Shown here one piece after another: positions 11,606 through 24,151 of a stretch of DNA of 64,000 nucleotides. Within the stretch, counting starts at the first letter, position 1, and every line of letters begins with the position of its first letter. The stretch comes from Perkinsus marinus ATCC 50983. Its lineage: Eukaryota; Perkinsozoa; Perkinsida; Perkinsidae. The notes beneath the pieces were generated by a model, which worked only from the letters and a program-made list of their open reading frames with translations, was not told where the DNA came from and ran no database searches. Made by a program: the position numbers and the translations under genes. Location of the stretch: the NCBI RefSeq assembly GCF_000006405.1, contig NW_003200472.1:47162-111161 (forward strand), read 5' to 3'.

Positions 11606-12682
11606 TCAGTCCACAATAGGGTACCACACCTCTATTCTGTGGTCGAAGTCTAAACGCTCAGGATCAGGCTGGAGGATTCGTGTTATCCAAAGGCCTCCAT
11701 CAGGCCTTAGGAATACCCTCTCTGGGGTGATATTGGCCGCATTAGCGGCAATCCCAGTACCTCCCCGAGCCGTGCCAAGCATAGGCAGCTCGAATCGGTA
11801 GAGGACAGCCCTCATGTCGATTGAGTAGATCCAAAGGCTCCAATCGGCCTTATCGGGAGACCCTCCGAGAATGTATAACCATTTACGTTTATAATCGATG
11901 TCCATGGAAGTACACTGTCGGGGTATGATAAGGAGAGTCTCCCACCCTCGGCCCTCTCGTCGCTGCAAGACCGTTTCCTCAGCATCATGCCTTGCCTCCA
12001 GCCCAGCTAAGATGAATATCTCCGACTCCAGAATAGCAAAGCCTTGAATGAGCTCCGGTACGCTACATAAGGAATCGCATGCCCACATACCATCCATAGG
12101 GGACATTCGGATGAGAAAGTTGTCCGAAAACCCCAGACCAGGGGCGATGCCGTAGAACACTTCAGAGTAGGGATCTACAGTCATCAACTCTACCAGTAGA
12201 TCAACGACAACAGCAGACTTCTTGACGTCAGCAACAGGTAGGTCCTCTCGAGGCGACTCCTCACATACTGACCACCCTGTGAGCTGAGTGACTGTGGTGT
12301 TGAATACAAACGTTATGCAAGGGTGATTCTTCATCATATGGGCACATATGGAGTTGTGAACATAAGGCAAAGAGATCTCTGCTAGCTGGGTCCGGGTACC
12401 AGTAAGCGAGAGACTCTCGAGTACGTATTGATCAGAGGGATAGGCAACCCACACCAGGTGGCTGCTACCCAGCCTAGTGTACACCGGATAGATGTTGCCA
12501 TCCTCTGTATCGACATCATAATGTCGGTCTAGAGTGAAGCCTCGAATAGACGGCCGCAGATACTCCCAAGTAGTGATAGAGACCTCCAAGGGGGCTCGCT
12601 GGTCACGGCTTCTTCTCAGCAGGCTCGCTATACTCAGCAGTGTTCTCGTGGATAATACGTCATGGGTAGCGGCATTAGACAT
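11606..12682 (-). CDS. Unknown single-exon 358-residue protein, possibly beta-propeller
   Basis: This is an intact ORF without introns, unusual for this window. The ATG at 12682 begins MSNAATHDVLSTRTLLSIAS. The rest alternates hydrophobic strands with turns, including KRKWLYILGGSPDKADWSLW, RVFLRPDGGLWITR and the C-terminal RIEVWYPIVD. Repeats of this sort (W-x-Y or G-G followed by a strand) suggest a Kelch- or NHL-like propeller, but I cannot assign blades with confidence. No signal peptide or membrane segment is evident. It lies between the RSPH9 and helicase genes on the same strand; nothing shows that they are functionally linked. Confidence 0.7.
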   Translation of the reverse strand: MSNAATHDVLSTRTLLSIASLLRRSRDQRAPLEVSITTWEYLRPSIRGFTLDRHYDVDTEDGNIYPVYTRLGSSHLVWVAYPSDQYVLESLSLTGTRTQLAEISLPYVHNSICAHMMKNHPCITFVFNTTVTQLTGWSVCEESPREDLPVADVKKSAVVVDLLVELMTVDPYSEVFYGIAPGLGFSDNFLIRMSPMDGMWACDSLCSVPELIQGFAILESEIFILAGLEARHDAEETVLQRREGRGWETLLIIPRQCTSMDIDYKRKWLYILGGSPDKADWSLWIYSIDMRAVLYRFELPMLGTARGGTGIAANAANITPERVFLRPDGGLWITRILQPDPERLDFDHRIEVWYPIVD

Positions 12683-12812
12683 TGCCCTAGGAAGACAATA
12701 AGGGCAGGGAGGAAAACAGCAAGCCTACGAATAACCCATCGGCACAACGCCACCCCCACCCCCGGCACGCGACTCCTAGAGAGAATATCCACACCTCAAG
12801 ACTGACCACACA

Positions 12813-14015
12813 TTAGAGCATGAACGGAAGGTCCGAATTCCTGAGGCCATCCCCAAGATAGACTCCTCCATATAGAGTAGACCCCGGGACGTGGAATGCA
12901 GTGTATCCAGGCCATACCAGACTCCTCAACACAGTCGCACCCTGAGAGGAGTAGTTGAGCGGTGGTTGGCTGGCGAGACCTAACCTGCTGGGCCTGAACG
13001 TTGGGCCTGACCACCCATGCTGACCCCTTGGGGAAGTCTTCCTCGAGAGTATCCAGGAAATTGGAAGATGTCATAAACACAGCATCGTCCGCGACCTAAG
13101 AATGCATCACCGACCAGGCAACAACCCATAGATCGGCTGCTACCAATGCGCGAAGAGCTGCAGCATTCGAGGACGGCCGGAAGTGGCGGAAAGCAGAAAT
13201 CGATGTCGCATCAGCAAAGTTGAGACCTGTACGGACAAGCCGGTGAACACAGCTGCCCAAGGAGGCCCCAAGCAAGTGCTTATGCTTTACCCCTGAACGC
13301 AGCGCTCTCCTTCACCTTGTATGAGTCACTAAGACAGTGGGCCCCAGCGGGTACCACAGACGTCTCAGCATCGATACGCGGTACCACCAAAGCCAGACGT
13401 TGCAGATCGGTGACCTGTTGTAGGGAAGTTGAACTGAGTTCCCTATAGAGCCCACCTTCAAGGGCTCGGGAGCGTTCTCCTTCTCTTCCTCTCCAGCTTC
13501 AACACTCTTGGGGAGTTTCTCGGTGGCAACGAGCCTAACGATGCCAACGGTAGTTACAGCACTACCATGCAACGTAACGTACATGGAGGGGACCCCGATG
13601 AACGGCAGGCTTAGGTCCACCAGCGACTTGACAATATCTTCTTCAGCCTCCACCAGCTGAGGCAATTCCACGAAATCTGAGCAGCAACGGGTTTCAGAAC
13701 TGCAGAAGCCCATCGGGTACCACCCGCAGTAGTAGAAGTGCTGAAGTAAAACTCCTTTTTGGGGAAAGCATCCGAGCTTGACCTGAGCCCGTAAGCTATG
13801 TAGTAGTAGCCCTTAGTGCCCGAGATACGACCCCAGAAGTATACCTGTTGTGAAGGATAGGGGCACAGGACCAGCAATCGCCTTACCTTATCGAATTTAC
13901 CGTCGTACTTGAGCTGATCGAGTCCAGCCCGAATTGTGAGGATTTCCTGCGGGCTCAAGGTGGAGCCTTGGCCTCCACAGAACTTCAATGCAACGTCAAA
14001 AGTGTGAGCGTCCAT
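12813..14015 (-). CDS. RSPH9: Radial spoke head protein 9 (axonemal)
   Basis: RSPH9 is a component of the radial spoke head that helps control ciliary and flagellar beating. The start is taken at the ATG at 14015 (MDAHTFDVALKF) because this lines up with the start usual for the family; an ATG 18 bp upstream is also in frame. Exon 1 ends at 13887. A 42-bp intron leads to VYFWGRISGTKGYYYIAYGL, the family signature. A 44-bp intron then leads to DFVELPQLVEAEEDIVKSL. A later exon gives SNFLDTLEEDFPKGS, and the last exon gives VLRSLVWPGYTAFHVP, YGGVYLGDGLRNSDLPFML and TAA at 12815-12813. The C-terminal NSDLPFML is diagnostic. The middle exon boundaries between about 13,080 and 13,400 are approximate. 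With the PIH1 gene at 36-39 kb it shows that the organism builds motile flagella. Confidence 0.9.
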
Positions 14016-14033
14016 TACCAAATGGGTGATCAT

Positions 14034-15115
14034 TCGTAAAGTGCGCTGGAATTGGAGAGCTCAAAACGTCCGCGTTAAAACACTCATCTTACGGAAGTTT
14101 TCACACGGCACATAATCGGTCTCTTATTTGCGTAATACTCGGTTGGTGCTCTTGCGAAGCTCTTGACTGGTGTCCGGGACACCGTGTCCCTGCTCCAGCT
14201 GGTACTCACTTGGAACTTAGTAGACGATGAGGATTGTATGGACTACGCCTTTGAGGATCATGGTAGAGTTCTCTGGTAATAGTGGTATGGGGCTATGGGG
14301 CACCGTGGGGCTTAGCTTCCAGTATGTACTGATCTCATTTTTGGGGAGGTATCCACACCAGGGTACAGCGAGTTCTCGGATGTAGGAAGCCTATTGTGTA
14401 GCTTCGAAAATGCCTTCAGGGGAGGAGTCGCAAGTTCATGAAAAACTCATCCTACTGCCAATCTTCAGCTCTAGTATTATGCAAGGCCAACAACACCTTA
14501 CGTGTAGAAGTTCATTCATCAGCAACTGATCATACTATCCACTATCACTGCTAGGATCTCCGCTCTGAACTCTGCCTCGTTCCACGTGAGTGTTATCCTT
14601 TCCCACTGTTGTGTTGCGAATATGGAAGTGTGCATGCAGCACCTGTGAGATGGTCCATAGATCAGCTCGGGGCTACTTCATGATTTCAGCACAGCGTGCA
14701 TCCTGTGTACACCTTCGTTTCTTATAGAGGTCTATTCCCCGGGTCTACAATCGCCTGGCAGGTGTCACTAGGCTTGTAAGCCTTGAATTCACGACAGGTT
14801 ATCTCACTCGATTCCACCAGGAGTAAGCGGGTCTATACGCTTGCTGGATCAGACTAGCTGCCATATAACGTGGTGATGGACTCGAGTGAAAGGTACTGGA
14901 CTAGTGCTGAGATCTGACCATAAAGAGTGAGGAGCCGCTCAGCCTCGTCGCGTATGGACGGCTGGGAGCCCCAAATAGGACTACGAGAGTTCACTTAGGA
15001 TCGTACTGTATTAATCAGCTTTCCACGAACACAAAGAGGCTTGTGTTGTTGTTCAGTAGTTGGATAGGAACTTTCCTTGTTTCTAGACACTACATTTACT
15101 AATTTCGATTATCCT
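14034..15115. other. About 1.1 kb intergenic region between divergent genes
   Basis: The stretch separates RSPH9 (minus) from the HECT ligase (plus). I find no long ORF, tRNA or tandem repeat. It should contain the promoters of both genes, but I see no motif I would name. Confidence 0.5.
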
Positions 15116-18100
15116 ATGTGGAACGGTCTCGACAGCGGTGGTGGTGTTAACTTGGCTGGTCGGTCATCAGGACTGAGCAAGGCCCGATTCCTCCAACAAC
15201 AGCGGGCTCAAAGGCAGAAGTGTGTAGTATATGAATGACATGCCTTGCCTCCTTGTTATTAGCAGTATCGATATCTCAGACGGGAGCAGGACCGGAGGAG
15301 GGTCGTGGCAGCGGGGCTCATCCAGCGCGTATATCGTGGCCGGCGCGAGGCATCACGAGTGGCCCGCGAGATCCGGGCTACTGTAGACAAGCGTAACGGT
15401 GACTTGATTAAGGTAATGGCGTGGGCTATATCGTCTCGTCACTGCTCTTTCAGGTAATGGACACACTCGGCTTGGATGACTCTGTCATCGGCAAGTTCCT
15501 CGGCAAGGCACTTCCTGGACAAGTTCAACGCTTGCTGTTCGCTCATTGTGTAAGTAGGGAGGATCAGTGGCCATGTTCATACCATCTTTCTAAGAACTCG
15601 CACATGCTATAGATACGATCGGACCGAGCTGAGGACCGACGAATAGCTGCGGCCACTGCTAACTTGGTCGTCCGACACCATCAGCTCAGTGGGGCCTCTT
15701 CCACTGATTCTGTTGAAAGCCCATTCTTATCTTGCTACCCACGAGGCCTGGTACGTGGCGAGCTCGTGGTAGGCAGTGTTCCGACGTGCTGTCTACTCTC
15801 TCAGTTACCACGCTTCTTATCACTCCTGTTGGACCTTGACGTGCCCGCCGGATTCGACCTGGCCCTGGTTCTTCCCCAGAATCAGATAGCCAAGGCAGCC
15901 ACAACACCCACTAGGGTCCGCGCCCTGGCTGTGGGCATTTGGAGAGACCCATCGCGTTCGATGAAACTCCTCCATAACCCCGAGATAGGCGGACAGCTTG
16001 CGTTGGTCACTATCGCTCAGGGGTCCACAGTAGACCGGGATGAGCCAGAGTTCAGTGTAAGACGCCCTCCTGTTTTTGCGTCGTAGTACTGTCTACCTTT
16101 TTTTCAGGAAATCACGAATATAGCAGTCCGTCACCTAGAGAGTGTTTACCCTAACATCGAGGAAACTCTCTCCCGCTGTTTTGCAGAAGCTTCTACTGAT
16201 GAGGGAATGTCATTGCTATCGCGCAACTTGTGCCGCTGGATCGAGACTTCAGCCAACAGCGGTATATCGAGTGCAGTGGTCCGAGCTGTCTGGTGGAGCT
16301 CACGGTCCCGGGGCAATTCCAATGACCTGCTGCTATCCCCGCATGTTATGAAGGCGTTGGCTCGGCAAGGGGACGATGAGGCGATCTGGGCCCTTCTGGG
16401 CCTCTACTTTGGCAGTCACTGCTCCGTCGTCCTCGGCAGCGACACTAGAGTGGTAGTATTCTTCAGCTCATCTCCCCTTGGTATTCCCATTGCAGTTACT
16501 AGCCTCGATTCCGAGGATACACCAGGTCGTCGTACGGCGATTCATACAGCCATGTCTGGTCCCTCCTAGCGGTACGGATAACGCCAAGGAGGCCCTGGCT
16601 CAGTCTTGCGTTGATAGGGTAGGACTTGGTGTAGACCACGCCTTTCCTCGATCAAGGAAAACTACAGTCGGGCCCTAAATCGGCTTTTGCATTTAAAACT
16701 TGAGTCTTTACTAGATCGAGTAAAGGTGTAGGTCCACTCACCATCTCATTGATCAGGTGCTTTCTGGCGATGAGTCTGTGTATGTCGGCTTGAATGCATC
16801 GGCTACACTCTACAGTACAGCCCTGCAGGTTATGGACGCTGACGATCTGCGTAGTAAAGATCGCAACCCTGTGGATCCTGATGTAGGCCTTCTGGTGGTT
16901 TCTTCCGCCTCCCCCGCGCCGGGCGCTTGCCAAGGGTCCATCCTCATTCAGGTTTTGCGGTCGGCTATACCTGTATTGAACCTGGTGGCATTTAAACTGC
17001 TCACAGCCACTGCTCAACCAGAGTGCGGAGATCAGATCAAAGCCATCGTTGGTCGAGTATGTAGACTTTGTCGTTCCTTGCATGGCCGGAGGTAGGTCCT
17101 GTCTTGCTCGGTCGGTCGCTGTTGCAGTAGCGCGTCTTAGGTCGACCCTCGGCCTCGACTCTGCTGAGTATTGGGTTGTTCATTCTACCCGACCGTTACT
17201 TCGGGCTGCAGCTGATGTTAAGTTGGCAGACTTAGCAGTGGGTGAGGATAATGAGGAGGATGAAGATATGGAGGAGGTCGACTACATGGATGAGGACGAG
17301 GGCAACTCTGGAGCTGCAGAGGAAACCCAAACTGGGTAGGCCCGGCGCGGCATGTGTGCATGCCGCCTACGTTGTGGTCAGGCCCACCGTTGGGGAACCA
17401 CAGCGCACTGGGCTGGCAACTGTCCACTACTTCTTTACGCCCAAGTCGAATGGAAGGACACGAGGTCATGAAGCTGAGCAGCGACAGCTTAGTTCGGTCC
17501 TTGCTGAACTCCCTCATTCCGTAAGGTGTCTTCCCCTTCCTCTTCTTGGCTTGGAGGCATCCCGTGTCTAGGTGGCCTTCAAGGATCGTGTCGCACTCTT
17601 CCACACCGTCTTATTGAACGACCATAGTGGCGGCGAGCGAAGGAATGCTGATTTGATGTTCATGATGAGGTCACGACGCAATGAGACACTGCAGACAGTC
17701 CACAGGGGTGACACCTCTGCTCCATAGCCGGCTCGTCACGCCTTGTGTCAGATCCCGATCTACTGTTGAAGGACGGACTTAAGATGATGGAGACTATGTC
17801 CTCATCAGGATCGAGCCATGCCCGATGGCGTGTGGAGTGGGTCGATGAGACCGGTAAGGCGTTGTTGTGTTGGTATTAGTTCGAGCTCCTCCTCGTCTAT
17901 GTAGGTGCCATGGAGCCTGGTATAGACGGTGGCGGGCTCTTCAAGGAGTTCCTCAATCTGTGGACAACAGAGGCATTCGGGAAGTTCTTTACCGTTGACG
18001 AGCGAGGAGGTATGCTACCGCTTTCTTCCCATTACGCGATTGCCCGCTGGTCGTAGGCGTTTATCCCATCCCTAACGCCACCCCCACTGTGGAGGAGCTG

Positions 18101-19078
18101 AACCAAGTCCGCAATATTGGAAGAGCAGTTGGGAAGGCCATATACGAATTGGTCAGTCGTCCACTAGATTTGATCTCGTCACGTTGGGACTTCTCCTCAG
18201 ATCCTAATCGATACGAGGTTTTCCATCGTCTTCCTCAACCGTCTCTTGGGATTGCAGTTCTCCATTGACGAAGTTGCAACTATCGATAAACAAGTGCGGC
18301 TCTCCTGTTCATCATCGGTGTGAGCTCGTTGTTGTAGGTGTGTAGGAGTCTGTTGTATTTGCGGCACTGCTCGGCTGAGGAGGTAGCGGCGTTATCGCTC
18401 AACTTCACGGTCACCGCTGGAGGTCGCGATGTGGATCTTCTACCCGGTGGAAGCACGGTAACTTCCCAACATAAAGGCTAGCGGGTGATGGTCAGTGTTA
18501 GACTCCGGTCACTGCGGATAACCGAATGCTTTACTTACTGCTGATGACCAAGTTCAAAGCATGCACACAAATAGAGCAGCAAACTACAGCGTTTGTGGAA
18601 GGGGTCGGCGACATCATCCCTGTACAGTGGCTGCAGGTAGGGTCTTAATATGGTGGGTTGTTGCATTCCCTCCTCTCAGTTGTTCTGTCCGGAAGAATTG
18701 AACATGCTTGTATCGGGAGAAGAGCGTCGTGGATTTGATGTTGATGATCTCCAACGGCACACTGAATACTCCAACGGCTATTTTGCCGATCATCCCAACA
18801 TCAGAGCCTTCTGGTACATTGTTAAAGACCTATTCACAGACGCTGATCGAGATGCGCTCCTCCGCTTTGTGACGAGTAACTCAAGACCGCCCCTGCTTGG
18901 TTTCAAAACACTATCTCCTCTTTTCGCAATCGCGAGAGTGGATGACCCTGAGCGATTACCAACCGCCAGCACTTGTGTTAATCTACTTAAGTTGCCGGAC
19001 TGTGGTGCTAATGTGGAGAAGCTCCACAGGAAACTTCTAACTGCTATCCATGCGAAAGCAGGCTTTGGTTTATCGTGA
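15116..19078 (+). CDS. HECT-type E3 ubiquitin ligase (UBE3B/UBE3C-like)
   Basis: The enzyme takes ubiquitin from an E2 onto its own cysteine and passes it to substrates. The ATG at 15116 starts MWNGLDSGGGVNLAGRSSG, followed by an IQ-like basic helix (LIQRVYRGRREASRVAREI) joined over a 42-bp intron. This matches the UBE3B/C N-terminus. The middle has many short exons, including an acidic run (NEEDEDMEEVDYMDED). The HECT domain starts at about 17,900 with GAMEPGIDGGGLFKEFLNLW. It continues with NIGRAVGKAIYEL, LNFTVTAGGRDVDLLPGG, FVEGVGDIIPVQWL and SRPPLLGFKTL. The catalytic Cys is in LPTASTCVNLLKLP, codon 18,974-18,976. The protein ends AKAGFGLS with TGA at 19,076-19,078, the standard four-to-six residue tail after the last helix. 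Exon joins in the middle are approximate. Confidence 0.88.
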
Positions 19079-19380
19079 TATATTTACCACACTGAATATT
19101 CCTCATTGCTAATATATTGTTATAATTTCACCAGCATACTTCTCCCCAACACCTTTACTTTTATATACAGTGTTTACAATAACATGTTGCGTTTTAGTAC
19201 TAATAGGCGACGGACCAATGCGTTTACTGTGTGTGTACCGTCAGAATGGGTTAAATTCGGTCCGATTCTGATGCGAATCGATTACGAGGGCGTGCGCGAA
19301 AAATGCTTAGTTTCTGTTCAACTGCATTTTGAATTGATAGAATTAATAAGCAGGGCTACTTATTGCAATCTGTTGATATA
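19079..19380. other. Short intergenic region
   Basis: This AT-rich 300-bp spacer lies between the HECT stop and the next start. No gene or clear terminator can be supported. Confidence 0.4.
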
Positions 19381-22300
19381 ATGAATACCACAGACCAGAA
19401 CAGCCTCGGAGAGCCAGCTCGTGATGAAGCTCCAGCGAGTCCAGATGACAACAACCCCACCACTGACGACCAGACAGCACAAGAGGAAGGCTCGGCTCGT
19501 GCAGAGGACGGTACGGAGTCGCCTGCTGCTATTGACGGTACCCAGGAAGACCCCAGTGCTGGCGATGATGAGCAAGGAGTGCCTTTGAATGGGCTACCCG
19601 AAGAGAACGTGGTAATGCTGGTAGAGATGGGTGGGATGATGGGGCTCGATTCAGGGCGCTAAGGAGGGCAATCCATCGGCGACTCAATCCCAGTCGGAGG
19701 TCACTGATGCTTCACACTCGAAAGAAGAGGGAAGGATGAAGAAAAGGTCACCTGAGGAGTCACCAGGACATGATGGAGGTGGTCCATGACAGAGACTTTC
19801 TTGTTCTGTCCTTGATGGCTGCATATTCAGGCGAGGCTGGAGAACCTGATACACAGACTATCCCTAGGGGACCTTTCCCCGAGGCTGAGGCCCTACTGTC
19901 TGTTGTTGAAGGGCCTAGGGCACTGCTCGACAAGGGGGATACGGCGAGAGAGACGATTCAATGCGATGACCCACGGCGACTTGCAACCGTCGAACGGCTG
20001 GTCGTATCTTGGGAAAGTCTCCCCGCTCCTGATCAAGGTAACACTGAAGTTGCTACTTGGAAGCTCATGAAAGTGTGGTAGTCCAAACCGCTGTAGAAGA
20101 GGAGGATGTCGACGAAACGATGGTACAGATCCCTTCTGAAGACATACCGCGTTTCTTGGGCAAGGGATGCAATACTCAGAAAAAAATTGTGCGTGCCAGT
20201 GGAGTGGAATCGGCCACTGTGAAAGAGGATTTGGAAAAGGTGAGGTTGATCTACGTGATAATGTGGAGAGGGCTGTGTTGTTAGGATGGTGATAAGGAGC
20301 AAAAGGCAGCAGTCGTATTCAGGGGTACTAAGGTTGCACGCGAACGAGCAGCGAAGTATATGAGGATAGTGTTGTCTCGTCGCGGCGCAGAGGTTGAAGT
20401 GGACTTAAGTAAAGACGATGGTGGAGATTTGACGGTCATGAGGGATGTTCCTCGGAGTGCCGTGGCATTGATATTGGGGAGTAAAGGGGCTAAGTTGAGA
20501 GGGTTAGAGGACAAGTGGGGGACCATGGCCTTCTTGTTGGGCAATCTGGAACCTCTGCCCGGGGAAAGTCAGGTGAGATTAGAGATGGGTGGTGGTCCGA
20601 ATGTACGAGGATGACGGTATTAGGTCTCATCCGACAGAGTGGTGGTCGCCATTTTTGGTGACTCTCACGCTCGGAAGCACTGCGAGATGGAGGTTAGGAA
20701 TTTGGTAGATGCGAAGGTCCATGGATTCTATACGGGACGCATGAAGGAGTCGTTGAGCGGCGAGGAAGGAGAGGTGTCTGATATCATCGAGATGGATGTA
20801 GTGACCTGGGGGGGTCGTAGTGTCTGTCGACTTGGGTATGGTCAGAAATCTGACGCCATTCTTCTCTTTGAGGATCATGTCTCGGTGAAGAGGAAACTGG
20901 AGGAGCTCAGTGGTGCCACTATTTGCCGGCTTTCCAATTTCGTAAGTTATTTCGTGCTGTATCGGGGATATGTGGTGGCTTGCAGGTCGATGTTTTTGGC
21001 ACCAAGGCACAGCGTGAGAGAGCAAGAGAGTATATACAATGGACAGTGGCCGGCCTTCTCGGTGAAGCCGTGGTTATTGAAGACGCGGCAGAGAGGGATG
21101 ACTGTAAGAAGGGGATTGAGTGAGTCCGGTTGGTCGGTTGTAGAGTAAAGTGTAGAACTGCTAGAGGACGTTCTACCACAAGGAGGCCGCTGTTGTTGTT
21201 GTTGGTCTGTGGGCATCCTTGATGATGATATACGGTAGGCACTGAGGTTGAGATCCCCACTGAGATGATTGATGTGCTATTCGGCAAAGGGCGACGGCGG
21301 CAACAAGAAGTCCGTCAGCTACAGGACAAGTTCGAATGTCTCTTGTTACTCGGCAAGGAATCATCAGAGGATACTCTCGTTGCTGATGCTGGTAAAAGAG
21401 CAAAGCTCTCATGTGCTGTGTGAGAATACTCCCGTCATCTCCGTAGAGAGTGGTGACGATTCTGACCCGAGTGCTGATACCCCGGCCATTCCACCCACGA
21501 CTACGACGCCGCTCTTCGTTGTTGGTCCCTGGGCGAGACGTCGGCAATGCATGTACATGATACTGGCTAAGATCGAGGCTAACATACCGGGATGGATAAC
21601 CTCGTCGATCGAAGCAAGGCTGGCTGATGATGATGAGGTCGAGGTAGGGCACCAACTTCATGTTCATTTTCCTACGCCGACTCGGTGCCCTCTGTGATGG
21701 TGACCATGGTGACTAGGTTTGTTGGTGTCTGTGGTGACACCTGACAATTCCACTAGGAGTACCATGGTGGTGTTGCATGTTAGACTGGGCATGTTGTTTA
21801 CTGTGAATACTAGTTAACTCGCCCTCGTGGTTGCTATATTCCTCCTCCTCAGGGTGGCTACGCATGCGATCGTCTATGGCTGCCGGAATTGGGTGGAGAG
21901 GAAGGAAAGGACAGATTTAATGAGGCTTTGATGGACGTGCCCCTTTATACTGCCTCGGGTGCTATTGCTGCCGTCATCGGCCCCATGATATTCGTTGAGG
22001 GTGGCCGTGAACAGCGTCTACGATGTGAACAGTACATAAAGTGGCTATTAGTAGCGGAGCGAAGGCTGTCTCGATATCAGCAAGAGCAGAAGAAAGAAGA
22101 TGAGAAGGAGAGGCGTGATCGTCATGGTGCGAGACGAGTGAAATCTCTGGAGCCCTGGCAAGAGGAGGACCTCCGAGTCGAACGAGTGAAGGAAGCTCTC
22201 GGGGCATGTTTGGTCCTATCGTGCGCCACTTTACAAGAGAGGGGCGATATTACAGAAATTGGAATTCTCGAGGATAATTCGGCAGAAGAGAAAAAGCGGT

Positions 22301-23914
22301 AATATGTGTGGCAGTTCGTGGCAATTGGTGTTCAATTCGTTTGTTCAGACTCCTCGAGATGACTATTCCGAAGACTGGCTCGGGTAAGGGCCAGAAGCAG
22401 TTGAAGATGATAAGTAGCCAAACTGGAACGCTGTGCTTGTTGGCAGCCGATCGTCCAATCGATGCGCAGATAGAGGAACTGCCTAGGATACGGGTGATGG
22501 TACTCGGTGAAGATGAGAGGAGGCGGGACGCGGCTGCGGTGGCATTGAAAGGCGCCTTTAGGAATTTATTATGGGAGAAGGAGGATGGGGGGCATGGCTC
22601 GGAACAGGCAGAGGAGTGGAGGGAAAGCCCCAGAGGGCAGAAGTGGAAGGATCGTGGTGATAGGTGGAGGGATGGTGATAAATGGGGTAACAATGAAGGT
22701 GGTGGAAGGTGGCATGGGAAACACGACGCCAACAGATGGCAGCAGAATGGGTCAAGAGGGGATCAGAAGGGCAGCAGCAGTAGCAGTTGGAGTGACTGGA
22801 AAGAGTGGAAGGACGCTCGATGGGAGCATAAGGAGGAGAGCTGGGGTAGTAAGAAGGATGATTGGGGTTGGAAGGACGACGGTGGTAGGGGCAGCAGCTG
22901 GAAGAAGGAGCAGAGAGCTGGTGATGATGGAGGTAGTAGTAGTTGGGATGGATGGGAGAAGGGCCGGTGGGGCAATTGGCGTAAAAAGGATGAGGTGGAA
23001 GAGTTTTCAGGGGGGAGGAGGAGAAGAGAGGAGCCGATGAGGAGGTAGATCGTTTTGTTGAAGCTATATTGCCCATTCTTATCGAATAGGTCCTGGGCGG
23101 CCGTCAGCTCACCAGCTAGAGCGGAACCTCCTAGGGATACCTGGTTTAAACGAGAGACACCTCGCGTCGAACGAGCATCAAGTTCGCGTGGCGGGCCTCC
23201 GTCATCCCTCCCTTATGGTGACGATTATCGTTATAGTACATTCCGTGATCAAGCGCCACCGAGGCAGACAGTGCCACCTAGTGCATCTCGATACGCATAT
23301 CGTGGTGAGAGGGTTAGTGACAGTAGTATTGGGGACCGAGGGAGACCAGCATGGCAGGAGAAGAGGAGGAGAGAGCCATCCCCGTATGGAGTAGTAACCA
23401 AGGGCTATCGAGATTCGTCATCTCCTCCGCCCAGAAGAGGGGTGCCTACTGAACGATTCTATCAAGAGGAGAACAGCTATTACTATCGTCCCCAGACTGG
23501 TGCGAACTCAATGCCTGTGGAGAAAGCTTATTATCAACGACCTGAGTCATCGCCCAAGAGGAGGCGAGTGGAGGCTCCAGCGCAGTCTACATGGGAGGCC
23601 CGAGGAGGCTACAGCGATCCAGCTCCTCCTCCATGGCAGAGATCCTATCAGGATAACCCGTCTACTAATAGAGGCAGTGGCGGGTCTGGACCTGGACAGA
23701 GCTACGGGCAGAGGTATTGGAGAGCTATGTGCAGTATCGTATCAATCATGGTGTTGTTGAATTCAGACGTTCGGGTGGTGCAGTACTCTCACAAGCTCCA
23801 TCGGCGACAAGTTCCTCTGCTGCTCCTGCTGGTGGTGGCAGTAGAGGTCGATACCTCATGAAGGACGTGAAAGGAGGTGGATCTCGGGAGTATCCTAGCC
23901 TGGACCGCCGATGA
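19381..23914 (+). CDS. Multi-domain KH-like RNA-binding protein with Trp-rich, Arg-rich tail
   Basis: The ATG at 19,381 opens an acidic, disordered N-terminus (MNTTDQNSLGEPARDEAP). A 43-bp intron joins ...PEENV to GAKEGNPSATQSQSEV. Several KH-type segments follow. IPSEDIPRFLGKGCNTQKKI has a GKGCNTQ loop in place of GxxG, VPRSAVALILGSKGAKLRGL has the loop GSKG, and IPTEMIDVLFGKGRRRQQEV has GKGR. Each is followed by a hydrophobic strand. From about 22,590 the protein becomes low-complexity: 18 tryptophans in roughly 125 residues, mixed with G, D, K, R and S. An Arg/Tyr/Pro/Ser tail follows (RYSTFRDQAPPRQ, SSPKRRRVEAP) to TGA at 23,912-23,914. The likely role is RNA binding in a ribonucleoprotein. 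It could be two adjacent genes split near 22,300, but the frame-compatible introns favour one. Confidence 0.6.
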
Positions 23915-24151
23915 TCATGATGGTAGGTGTATTACTATTTAGTTTATTCGATCTCGTAGAGTCGTTTTCTGCTCCCCAGATATCTCCCTCATGGTTTACA
24001 TCCAGTCGCGATGGCTCATCTCAGAATCGGTCGTATTTGTACCATATTTTTTGTTCATTACATTCTCCAGCCTTTGCTCGTGTGACAGTGTCGAGTTTTG
24101 AGAGGAAGGGAAGACGGTCGGTGGGATTCACCCAGTGCTGGTTTTGGGCAG

